DNA of 28,884 bases from Fimenecus sp964527585 (GTDB taxonomy: Bacteria; Bacillota; Clostridia; Oscillospirales; Acutalibacteraceae): positions 1 through 28,884 of the forward strand of contig CAZGPE010000020.1 of NCBI GenBank assembly GCA_964527585.1, read 5' to 3'. A program made the position numbers and the translations under genes. The notes beneath the pieces are model-generated. The model saw nothing but the letters and a program-made list of their open reading frames with translations, was not told the DNA's origin and made no database searches. Positions 21,983 through 28,884 of this stretch are shown in pieces (position 1 is the stretch's first letter; every line of letters starts with the position of its first letter).

Positions 21983-23653
21983 ATGAATTTCGGTGAGTTA
22001 AAGGCTAAGGTTAAAGGCGCTCCTGAATATGTGAAAACACATTGGAACAATACCGAAGAGGGAGAATATCTGTCTCTTTCCGAAATTGCCGCATATACCG
22101 TTTCACAGGCGGGTATATACATTTTTATGACTTTTTCAAGTATTATGACCTTTGGGGCGACTTACTTTACCGGTTCGATAATGGGAATTTCAAATCTTGA
22201 TTTTACAATAATAAGCATGATGGGTACCGTAATCGGATATTTGCTTATTTTTCTTAATCCGATAGGTGTTCTCATATATGAAAATCACGGTAGACTGTCT
22301 GCGAAGATGAAACGCTTTGCCCATATAGCGTATACGGCTGAAATAATAGTCGGGATTTGCTGTTATTTCATTCCGTCGGACAGTTTTGAGTTTATTATTA
22401 AAGGTTTACCGCAATTGGTGGGCAATAATTTGCTCATAGCGGGCGTTACCAACTATCTTACATGGGCAATAAGACGGCTTTTCAGCGCAAAGTACGGAAG
22501 ACTTAAACCTTTTTTGCTTATCAGCGGGATTCCGTCGGCTGTTATTATGTCGGTTATACCGTATCTTCCGTTGCTTGAGATGAGTTATACCAAAAGGCTT
22601 ATAGTTCTCAATTTTGCTTTTTCGCTGATGAATTATTTTTACAGCAATTTGACCAATATTGCCGGACTTGTTTCGTTTATAACGCCGAATTCTCAGGAAA
22701 GACAGAGGCTGTATTCCATTGTACCGATAATTACCGGTTTTGCGCCGTCGGTTATCAGTATGTTTTTGCCGATGCTCATTTCGACAACGGGCGGGTATCT
22801 TAATCTTAAAACTTACAAAGTATTTGTGCCGATATTTTCCGCTGTCGGAATTGCTTTGACGATGTTTTTGATTAAATGTAAAGAAAGAGTTATCGAACCG
22901 CCGATTGAAAAAAGGGAAAAAGTTACTTTCTTTAAGGGCGCAAAGAATGTTTTGCAAAACAAATATTTTTGGATAATAAACATTTCAAATGTTCTCGGCA
23001 GTTATCAAACATACATAGGAAATCTTCTTGCGTGGTGGTTTATTTATTCTTTGCGTATGGAATGGTTTTCGGGTGTTGCGGCGAATATCGTCGTTGTCGG
23101 GATGACGCTCGGCAGTATTCTCTGTCCGATACTTACAAAGAAATTCGAAAAGCGCAATGTTCTTCTTGTTTCGAGAGCGCTTACTATTCTTATGGCGTTC
23201 GGAATTGTACTCGCCGTAAAATTCGGAAACATTTATGTTTTTATAATTTCTCTGACGCTGAAAAATACGATTCAACCGGTTGTTGATGGGGTGAATCTCG
23301 GAATCGGTGCCGATGTTCAAATTTACCATCAGTGGAAATATAATGAGCGTGCGGATTCAATGTCCGGCGTGTTTTCGTGGTTCTTGAATCCGGTGTCAAT
23401 GGCGATAAGTTATATCGTCCCCTATCTTTTGAAACTTGCAGGATTTACTTCCGACTGGGATGTTTTGTATGATTCGGCAATTTTGACGAAAGTATTTTCG
23501 ATTTATACATGGGCTTCGATAATTTCTCTTATCCTTGTCAGCATTCCTTTTGTTTTCTATGATTTAACTAAAGAAAAATACGAGCGGTGTGTTGAACAGT
23601 TGCAAGAGAGAGTTGAAGCGATTGAAAATCCGGATAAGGAGGCTGCGGTATGA
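21983..23653 (+). CDS. GPH-family (glycoside-pentoside-hexuronide) sugar:cation symporter, MFS fold
   Basis: 556 aa with about twelve hydrophobic helices. GPH carriers import glycosides, pentosides or hexuronides with H+ or Na+. Family signs: AKYGRLKPFLLISG after TM4, NSQERQRLYSI, and IYHQWKYNERADSMSGVFSW in the second half, corresponding to the GPH signature before TM9. It is longer than MelB-type members, partly from an extended N-terminus and a charged C-terminal tail. The start is ATG 21983 because GGGGG at 21973-21977 then serves as ribosome binding site; ATG 21971 overlaps that site. It lies behind a terminator, and its stop overlaps the next ATG (ATGA). Confidence 0.9.
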   Translation: MNFGELKAKVKGAPEYVKTHWNNTEEGEYLSLSEIAAYTVSQAGIYIFMTFSSIMTFGATYFTGSIMGISNLDFTIISMMGTVIGYLLIFLNPIGVLIYENHGRLSAKMKRFAHIAYTAEIIVGICCYFIPSDSFEFIIKGLPQLVGNNLLIAGVTNYLTWAIRRLFSAKYGRLKPFLLISGIPSAVIMSVIPYLPLLEMSYTKRLIVLNFAFSLMNYFYSNLTNIAGLVSFITPNSQERQRLYSIVPIITGFAPSVISMFLPMLISTTGGYLNLKTYKVFVPIFSAVGIALTMFLIKCKERVIEPPIEKREKVTFFKGAKNVLQNKYFWIINISNVLGSYQTYIGNLLAWWFIYSLRMEWFSGVAANIVVVGMTLGSILCPILTKKFEKRNVLLVSRALTILMAFGIVLAVKFGNIYVFIISLTLKNTIQPVVDGVNLGIGADVQIYHQWKYNERADSMSGVFSWFLNPVSMAISYIVPYLLKLAGFTSDWDVLYDSAILTKVFSIYTWASIISLILVSIPFVFYDLTKEKYERCVEQLQERVEAIENPDKEAAV

Positions 23654-24504
23654 AAAGAAAGTTGACTGTACTTACGCTGTGTTTGCTGATTGCCGCAATA
23701 CTGTCGGGATGCTCTTTACAGACGCAGTTGGGTGAAACTCAAATTAAATACTCGGTTGCGGACGGCTGTGCTTCGGTTAAAGAATTACCCGATTCCGCTT
23801 CTGCTTCGGAAATAACAATTCCCGATGAGTATGAGGGGGTTGCCGTTACCGAAATTTGCGATTTCGCAGGGTGCAATCTCGAAAATGCAGAAGTTATTAA
23901 AATCGGAAAAAATGTAAAAACAATAGGCGAATGGGCATTTGCCAACAATCAGAAACTGAAAAGATACGAAGTTTCGCCCGAAAACGAATACTTTTGCAGC
24001 GTGGACGGAGTTCTGTTTACCGAAGATATGAAAACATTGCTTTTTTATCCGCCGGCAAAAGATTTAATCCAAACAGATGAATACGATGAAAACGGGAAAA
24101 CACAAACTGTTTTGAAAGGAAATTATACAATTCCCGAAAGTGTTGAAAAAATAGGAAAGCGTGCTTTTTATAAATGTTCTTATCTTGTCGGAATAGAATT
24201 TCCGCAAGAGTTGAAAATTATTGAAGAAAAGGCGTTTTTCAAATGTTCGGCACTCGAAAAAGCGGAGTTTTATGAAAATTTAGAAGAAATCGGTAAAGAT
24301 GCTTTCGGATACTGTACGGCACTTAAGGAAATAACGGTTCCGAAAAATGTCAGTTATATAGGGGATTATGCGTTTTTTAACTGCACGGGTCTTTATACGG
24401 TTAATATGTACTGTTCACAGTCAAGTGTTGTTTTTGGCAAGGATTGGCAACCGACCGACAACGGATTGAAAATAGATGAACTTGAAATAAATTGGTACGG
24501 ATAA
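23650..24504 (+). CDS. LRR_5 (BspA-like) lipoprotein
   Basis: 284 aa. Residues 1-21 form a lipoprotein signal with lipobox ILSGC (Cys21), so it should be anchored on the outer face of the membrane. The rest is LRR_5/BspA-type repeats: ITIPDEYEGVAVTEICDFAG, IGKNVKTIGEWAFANN, IPESVEKIGKRAFYKCSYL, IIEEKAFFKCSAL, IGKDAFGYCTALKEI and VSYIGDYAFFNC. An insertion (about 115-160) separates the two repeat blocks. Such repeats mediate binding in surface proteins; the ligand is unknown. Its ATG overlaps the transporter stop (ATGA at 23650-23653), so the two are translationally coupled, which hints that it helps bind substrate for the transporter. That role is inference. Confidence 0.88.
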   Translation: MKRKLTVLTLCLLIAAILSGCSLQTQLGETQIKYSVADGCASVKELPDSASASEITIPDEYEGVAVTEICDFAGCNLENAEVIKIGKNVKTIGEWAFANNQKLKRYEVSPENEYFCSVDGVLFTEDMKTLLFYPPAKDLIQTDEYDENGKTQTVLKGNYTIPESVEKIGKRAFYKCSYLVGIEFPQELKIIEEKAFFKCSALEKAEFYENLEEIGKDAFGYCTALKEITVPKNVSYIGDYAFFNCTGLYTVNMYCSQSSVVFGKDWQPTDNGLKIDELEINWYG

Positions 24505-24510
24505 AAGAAA

Positions 24511-24541
24511 AAGGAGCAGTGAAAACTGCTCCTTGATTTTT
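24511..24541. terminator. Bidirectional terminator after the LRR_5 lipoprotein gene
   Basis: The perfect 10-bp stem AAGGAGCAGT (24511-24520) and ACTGCTCCTT (24525-24534) encloses loop GAAA. It is followed by GATTTTT on the plus strand, and by TTTTTC on the minus strand, so it can serve both convergent genes. Confidence 0.87.
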
Positions 24542-24548
24542 GCTGTTT

Positions 24549-25466
24549 TTACATTTGAGGCATTCCGCCGTTTTGCGCCGCGCCCTGCGCCATTGCCTGA
24601 GCGAAGAAACCGGGTTTCTTTTCCTTTTTCGGTTTGTAAGCGGGGGGATTTTTCAATTTTTCTTTTGCCTTTTTGCCTTTGCCGGTTGCGAAAAATTTGT
24701 TGATAAGAAGAACGGGTTCTTTCATATCTTCGCACATATATTCTGCGGCACGCTCACACATATCTTTGTCGTTGTTCATTTCTCCGAGGATTGTTACGGC
24801 GATGAGTCCCTGAACATCCGAACTTCCGTTTTCGTAAATATCGTTAAGAATTTTGAAAAGTTTCTTAACTTCTGCGGCAGATCCGCTTTTTATTGTTTTG
24901 AGAATATAGGGGTTAGCACAGGATACGAAAAACTCTTCGGGAAGAAATTCGTCGTATTTTTCGAAGTTTTCTCTGTAATCTTCTTTGAGTTCGGGATAAA
25001 CCGCACAAATTCTGTTTGCGAGAGTATTTCCGTCATAAGCCTGAGAACCGCTTTTTGCCGCCGATTTTGAAACGGGAGTCGGCATCTTTTTCGGTTTAGC
25101 CGATGAAACACCGGCACTGCCGAATTTTGCGTTAATGGTTTCATTGAGTTCGTTGCAAAGAGATTTTATATCTCTTTGATCGAATTCTTCGAGATTGAAA
25201 TAGTTTACGGAAGCTTTTATAAGATCTTCGTCCGTTGCTTCCTGTGCACTGACGGTTGTGTAGAAAAGCAAAGCTTGATTTCCGAAAATTTCAAAACGGA
25301 TTTTGCCTTTTTCGCCGATAAAATCAATATAGGTATGTTCGCCGTCGGTAAATGCCGGAACGCCGTCGTTTGAACCGTCGGGTTTTACGGTCTTAAAGCC
25401 GTTTTCGTTTATTGAAGAATCAATGCCTGTAAGTACGGCGCTGAGTGCTTCGTTCATTTCCATCAT
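24549..25466 (-). CDS. Two-part cytoplasmic protein of unknown function
   Basis: 305 aa, no signal or membrane segment. Residues about 1-115 look like a compact alpha/beta domain, perhaps YbjN-like (VPAFTDGEHTYIDFIGE, GKIRFEIFGNQALLFYTTV). A Lys/Ser/Pro-rich linker (about 117-142) follows, then a helical domain (about 148-262: YPELKEDYRENFEKYDEFLP, EVKKLFKILNDIYENGSSDV, AVTILGEMNND) that reminds me of DUF7674-type domains; this is a weak match from memory. The end is Lys/Pro-rich (265-285) and closes with a Gln/Ala/Gly/Met tail (AMAQGAAQNGGMPQM). AAGGTGG lies 9 nt before ATG 25466, which decides that start over the ATG three bases later. Monocistronic. Confidence 0.75.
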   Translation of the reverse strand: MMEMNEALSAVLTGIDSSINENGFKTVKPDGSNDGVPAFTDGEHTYIDFIGEKGKIRFEIFGNQALLFYTTVSAQEATDEDLIKASVNYFNLEEFDQRDIKSLCNELNETINAKFGSAGVSSAKPKKMPTPVSKSAAKSGSQAYDGNTLANRICAVYPELKEDYRENFEKYDEFLPEEFFVSCANPYILKTIKSGSAAEVKKLFKILNDIYENGSSDVQGLIAVTILGEMNNDKDMCERAAEYMCEDMKEPVLLINKFFATGKGKKAKEKLKNPPAYKPKKEKKPGFFAQAMAQGAAQNGGMPQM

Positions 25467-25502
25467 ATACAGAAACCACCTTAATAATATTATACAAAAT
25501 GT

Positions 25503-25531
25503 ATTGTATCACATAAAAAACGATTTGTCAT
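25503..25531 (-). promoter_or_regulatory. Promoter of the 24549 gene
   Basis: On the minus strand: ATGACA (25526-25531), 17-bp spacer, TACAAT (25503-25508), with TG one base before the -10. A second possible -10, TATAAT (25487-25492), lacks a good -35. Confidence 0.55.
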
Positions 25532-25551
25532 TAAAAATTTTAAGTTGGTAA

Positions 25552-25580
25552 TTGATAATAAAACATAATTATGTTATTAT
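25552..25580 (+). promoter_or_regulatory. Promoter of the ddl-DUF1934-argS operon
   Basis: TTGATA (25552-25557), 17-bp spacer, TATTAT (25575-25580), with TG at 25572-25573 (extended -10). The start near 25587 leaves a leader of about 32 nt carrying GAGGTGAT. Confidence 0.72.
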
Positions 25581-25618
25581 ATGTATTTGTATATAAGAAA
25601 ATAATGAGGTGATATGCT

Positions 25619-26683
25619 TTGAAGAAGGCTTTAATACTTTTCGGCGGAGTTTCCAGTGAACACTTCGTTTCCTGCGTTTCCGCATCGTATGTAGTATCTA
25701 ATATTCCTACGGATAAGTATGATGTTGTAACAGTCGGAATTACCGTTGACGGTGAATGGTATCTTTATGAGGGCGATGTTTCTCTTATGCCCGACGATAA
25801 ATGGCTTGAAAGCGGAAAATGTACAAAAGCGGTGCTCTCTCCCGACAGAAAAGATAAATCCCTTTTGGTATTCAGAGATAACGGAATCGAAAAAATAAAA
25901 ATTGATGTTGCTTTTCCCGTGCTTCACGGAAAAAACGGAGAGGATGGAACAGTGCAGGGCCTTTTGGAACTTGCCGGTATCGCTTATGTCGGTTGTGATT
26001 ACTGTTCATCCGCATGCTGTATGGATAAGGCTGTAACAAATTCGCTTGCGGATTGGGCGGGAATTAAGCAGGCGAAATGGCTTGGAATTACGAAGGACGA
26101 CTATAAAAACGGTGCCGATGCTTTTCTTGAAAAGGCGGAAAAATATCTCGGCTATCCGATTTTTGTTAAACCCGCAAATGCAGGTTCGTCTGTAGGCGTT
26201 TCCAAAGCCGTGGACAGAAATTCTTTATCGCAGGCAATGGATATTGCCTTTGCCGAAGACCGAAAAGTCGTTCTTGAAGAGTTTATCGACGGGTTCGAGG
26301 TTGAATGTGCGGTTCTCGGTAACGGTGAGCCGACCGCAATGACAGTCGGTCAGATAAAACCGGCAAACGATTTTTACGATTACGAAGCAAAATATAAAAA
26401 CGAAAACAGCGAACTTTACATACCTGCCCGTATTTCCGAAGAAAAGCAAAAAGAGGTTCAGGCTCAAGCGGTTAAAGCGTACAAAGTTCTCGGATGTTCG
26501 GGACTTTCGAGAGTTGACTTCTTCGTAACGAAAAAAGATTCCGAGGTTATGTTCAACGAAATCAACACAATCCCCGGATTTACGCCGATAAGTATGTATC
26601 CGAAACTTTGTCAACACAGCGGAATCGAATATTCGGATCTTATAGACAGACTGTTTGTACTTGCGCAGGAGAGATGTTTATGA
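25619..26683 (+). CDS. ddl: D-alanine--D-alanine ligase
   Basis: 354 aa. Ddl joins two D-Ala residues with ATP to make the dipeptide that ends the peptidoglycan stem peptide; it is cytoplasmic. The N-terminal domain begins MKKALILFGGVSSEHFVSCVSA. DVAFPVLHGKNGEDGTVQGL is the conserved stretch, followed by the ATP-grasp region: FVKPANAGSSVGVSKA, VVLEEFIDGFEVECAVLG, DFYDYEAKYKN (omega loop, Tyr and Lys as in D-Ala-D-Ala rather than D-lactate ligases) and FNEINTIPGFTPISMYP (metal-binding). The start is TTG at 25619, with GAGGTGAT spaced correctly; a nearby ATG is closed by a stop after two codons. The stop overlaps the next start. Confidence 0.97.
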   Translation: MKKALILFGGVSSEHFVSCVSASYVVSNIPTDKYDVVTVGITVDGEWYLYEGDVSLMPDDKWLESGKCTKAVLSPDRKDKSLLVFRDNGIEKIKIDVAFPVLHGKNGEDGTVQGLLELAGIAYVGCDYCSSACCMDKAVTNSLADWAGIKQAKWLGITKDDYKNGADAFLEKAEKYLGYPIFVKPANAGSSVGVSKAVDRNSLSQAMDIAFAEDRKVVLEEFIDGFEVECAVLGNGEPTAMTVGQIKPANDFYDYEAKYKNENSELYIPARISEEKQKEVQAQAVKAYKVLGCSGLSRVDFFVTKKDSEVMFNEINTIPGFTPISMYPKLCQHSGIEYSDLIDRLFVLAQERCL

Positions 26684-27117
26684 TAAACGAAAATGCTGTG
26701 ATTCTTCTGCGTGGAGAACAGATTATCGACGGCGAACATGATGTTACCGAAGTTGAAATTGCCGGAACGGTTGAAGAGATTGAGGGATGTTGGGAAATTA
26801 AATTTACCGAATATCTTGAAGACGGTGATACCGTACACACGGAAATTACCGTAAAAGAAGGATTTGTCGCAATGAAAAAGCAAGGTGCACTTGCAACGGC
26901 GATGACTTTTGAAGAAGAAATGACCCATATAACCGACTATTCGACACCTTTCGGGAATATGCAAGTCAGTGTTCACACGCAAGAGGTGAATATAGACTTG
27001 AAGGAAAGTTTCGGACGAATTCAGCTTGAATATACCCTTGATTTCAATATGGGTTTTGTTTCCGAAAACAAACTTGAAATTACAATAAATTCGGCCGATT
27101 ATAACGGCGAAAAATGA
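26680..27117 (+). CDS. DUF1934 (YwiB-like) beta-barrel protein
   Basis: 145 aa. DUF1934 proteins such as Bacillus YwiB are small, calycin-like beta-barrels of unknown function, commonly encoded just before argS, as here. The sequence alternates strands: AVILLRGEQIIDGEHDVTEV, WEIKFTEYLEDGDTVHTEIT, FVAMKKQGALATAMTFEEEM and IQLEYTLDFNMGF, with the family-typical TPFG motif in the middle. The ATG at 26680 overlaps the ddl stop (ATGA). AGGAG at 26667-26671 lies 8 nt upstream of it and only 2 nt from an alternative ATG at 26674, which decides the start. argS follows after 12 nt. Confidence 0.9.
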   Translation: MINENAVILLRGEQIIDGEHDVTEVEIAGTVEEIEGCWEIKFTEYLEDGDTVHTEITVKEGFVAMKKQGALATAMTFEEEMTHITDYSTPFGNMQVSVHTQEVNIDLKESFGRIQLEYTLDFNMGFVSENKLEITINSADYNGEK

Positions 27118-27129
27118 GGAGGAAAACTG

Positions 27130-28875
27130 ATGTCAGTATTGGTAAAGAAAACACAGGATGAACTGAGAACTTTGCTTATAGAAGCAGTCGGAAAAGCGGT
27201 TGCCGACGGAAAACTTCCCGCAGAGCCGTTGCCTGCGTTTATTATAGAGGTTCCTCAAGACAGAGCGAACGGAGATTTTTCTTCGAATATTGCTTTTGCG
27301 GGAGCGAGAGCGTTTAGAAACGCTCCCAGGAAAATCGCAGACACAATAGCGGAGTATATTGACCTTACGGGAACATATTTTTCCGAATGTTCCGTTGCGG
27401 GAGCGGGATTTATAAATTTCCGCCTTTGCGACAGATTCTATGCCGATATTCTTTTGGATATTAAGGCTTTGGGAAAAGATTACGGAAAAAGCGATTACGG
27501 TAAGGGCAAAAAATATAATGTCGAATTCGTTTCCGCAAACCCCACAGGTCCGATGCACATGGGTAACGCAAGAGGTGGAGCTTTGGGCGACTGTCTTGCA
27601 AGCGTTCTCGATATGGCGGGATATGAGGTTGAAAGAGAATTTTATGTAAACGATGCGGGAAACCAAATCGAAAAATTCGCACTTTCTCTTGATATTCGTT
27701 ACAGACAGCTTGTTCAAGGCGAAGAGTCCGTTGAGTTGCCCGAAGACAGTTATCACGGAGAAGATATAATCGAAAGAGCAAAACAGTTCCGTGAAAAATT
27801 CGGGGATGAATATATCGAAAAAACGGAAGAGGAAAGAAGAAAGGCTCTTGTTGAATTCGCATTGCCGCTGAATATAGAAAAAATGCGTGAGAATATGGCG
27901 AAATACCGCATAAATTACGACACTTGGTTTATGGAAAGCACCTTGCATAACAGCGGAGCGGTAAAAGAATGTATTGATTATCTTACCGAAAAAGGTCTTA
28001 CTTACGAAAAAGACGGTGCGCTTTGGTATAAAAATGCCGAAGTACAAACTCAGATGCTCAAAGAACAGGGAAAGACCGATGAGGAAATAGAAAAACTCGA
28101 ACTCAAGGACGATGTTCTTATCCGTAAAAACGGCAATCCCACATATTTTGCCGCCGATATTGCTTATCATAAGAACAAACTTGTTACAAGAGGTTTTGAT
28201 AAGGCGATTGATGTCTGGGGCGCCGACCATCACGGCCATGTTGCGAGAATGAAAGGCGTTTTGCGTGCACTTGATCTTGATGAGTCGAGATTGGATGTAG
28301 TTCTTATGCAACTTGTTAACCTTACAAGAAACGGTGAAGTTGTCAGAATGTCGAAAAGAACCGGTAAGGCTATAACTCTTACCGATTTACTTGATGAAAT
28401 TCCCGTTGATGCGGTAAGATTCCTTTTCAATATGCGTGAACCCGGTTCGACGATGGATTTTGATCTTGACCTTGCGGTTGAAGAGTCATCGCAGAACCCC
28501 GTATATTACTGTCAGTATGCAAATGCGAGAATATGCAGTATTTTGCGTAAACTTGCCGAAGACGGTGTAACTCCCAGAGAGTGCTCTGCGCAGGAACTTG
28601 AAAGACTTACCGAGCCGGAAGAAAAAGAACTTATAAGACATCTTGCAAGTCTTACCGATGAAATTATACTTGCCGCTAAGAATTACGATCCGGCAAGGAT
28701 AACAAGATATGCAGTAACTCTTGCTACTTTGTTCCATAAGTATTATAACGCTTGTCGAATAGGCGTTGAAGACGAATCGCTTATGCAGGCGAGAGTTTGC
28801 CTTTGCGAGTGCGTAAGAAGTGTTATGGTTAATATTCTTACGGCGTTCAGCATCGAAACTCCGGACAGAATGTAA
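27130..28875 (+). CDS. argS: Arginine--tRNA ligase
   Basis: 581 aa, complete. ArgRS is a class I synthetase that charges tRNA(Arg). The N-terminal Add-1 domain (about 5-110, with PQDRANGDFSSNIAF) is followed by the catalytic motif FVSANPTGPMHMGNARGG (HIGH-like HMGN at 143-146) and EFYVNDAGNQIEKFA. Further on are AADIAYHKNKL, DVWGADHHGHVARMKG and the KMSKS-equivalent RMSKRTGKAITL (Met407). The C-terminal anticodon-binding domain (about 460-581) has NPVYYCQYANARI and ends at ETPDRM, the expected ArgRS C-terminus. GAGGAGG before ATG 27130 is a strong ribosome binding site. It is the last gene in the window and probably shares the ddl promoter. Confidence 0.97.
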   Translation: MSVLVKKTQDELRTLLIEAVGKAVADGKLPAEPLPAFIIEVPQDRANGDFSSNIAFAGARAFRNAPRKIADTIAEYIDLTGTYFSECSVAGAGFINFRLCDRFYADILLDIKALGKDYGKSDYGKGKKYNVEFVSANPTGPMHMGNARGGALGDCLASVLDMAGYEVEREFYVNDAGNQIEKFALSLDIRYRQLVQGEESVELPEDSYHGEDIIERAKQFREKFGDEYIEKTEEERRKALVEFALPLNIEKMRENMAKYRINYDTWFMESTLHNSGAVKECIDYLTEKGLTYEKDGALWYKNAEVQTQMLKEQGKTDEEIEKLELKDDVLIRKNGNPTYFAADIAYHKNKLVTRGFDKAIDVWGADHHGHVARMKGVLRALDLDESRLDVVLMQLVNLTRNGEVVRMSKRTGKAITLTDLLDEIPVDAVRFLFNMREPGSTMDFDLDLAVEESSQNPVYYCQYANARICSILRKLAEDGVTPRECSAQELERLTEPEEKELIRHLASLTDEIILAAKNYDPARITRYAVTLATLFHKYYNACRIGVEDESLMQARVCLCECVRSVMVNILTAFSIETPDRM

Positions 28876-28884
28876 TTTACAAAA

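Noticed and set aside
27133..28311. 392-codon open frame on the minus strand opposite argS
   Set aside because: It is entirely antisense to a well-conserved synthetase, is rich in Phe, Cys and Ser as expected for a shadow frame, and has no ribosome binding site or known motif.
1..28884. Mobile elements, CRISPR arrays, tRNA and rRNA genes, prophage or defence genes
   Set aside because: I found no transposase, integrase, direct repeat array, tRNA-like cloverleaf or defence-type gene. Codon and base use look even across the window.

Overview
The window looks like chromosomal DNA from a low-to-mid GC member of the Clostridia, probably a gut Oscillospirales/Ruminococcaceae-type organism. Evidence: strong GGAGG/GGTGAT ribosome binding sites, frequent TTG starts, a glmS ribozyme, a BspA-like LRR_5 protein with an S-layer homology domain, a ywiB(DUF1934)-argS pair, a yabB-rsmI pair, rubrerythrin, and a domain-permuted GH3 enzyme of the ruminococcal kind. 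I see no mobile element, CRISPR array, rRNA or tRNA.

Layout. 1-807 (-): 5' part of a secreted LRR_5/SLH surface protein, cut by the window edge. 937-3078 (+): a small membrane protein, then a short lipoprotein-type MltG and an XRE regulator with a membrane domain. 3133-5196 (-): glmS with its ribozyme leader and promoter; its -35 is shared back to back with the promoter of a membrane protein (5278-6126, +). 6105-6845 (-) histidine phosphatase, 6925-7542 (+) XRE regulator, 7517-8059 (-) rubrerythrin; both convergent pairs overlap at their 3' ends. 8126-10297 (-): trmN6, rsmI and a TM/coiled-coil protein in an operon whose first gene seems leaderless. 10408-11956 (+): yebC and ylmH. 12019-13597 (+): pyruvate kinase behind a leader that contains an intrinsic terminator and an alternative pairing. 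13677-15149 (+): an NSS amino-acid symporter.

15201-24504 is a carbohydrate module. On the minus strand, a permuted GH3 glycosidase, a GH51 arabinofuranosidase and a Cys-rich DUF6171-like protein. Divergent from it, a TetR regulator, an FGGY (xylulokinase-like) kinase, a GPH-family sugar:cation symporter and an LRR_5 lipoprotein whose start codon overlaps the symporter's stop. Together they suggest import, cleavage and phosphorylation of pentose-rich (arabinoxylan-type) oligosaccharides. 24549-25466 (-) is an unrecognised two-part protein. 25619-28875 (+) is ddl, DUF1934 and argS, probably one operon.

Most interesting signals: the pyk leader (possible undescribed riboswitch or attenuator), the terminator between the sugar kinase and its transporter, the shared divergent -35 at glmS, the leaderless trmN6 promoter, and a 16-bp palindrome abutting the rubrerythrin ribosome binding site. 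Nine of eleven best promoters carry a TGn extended -10.
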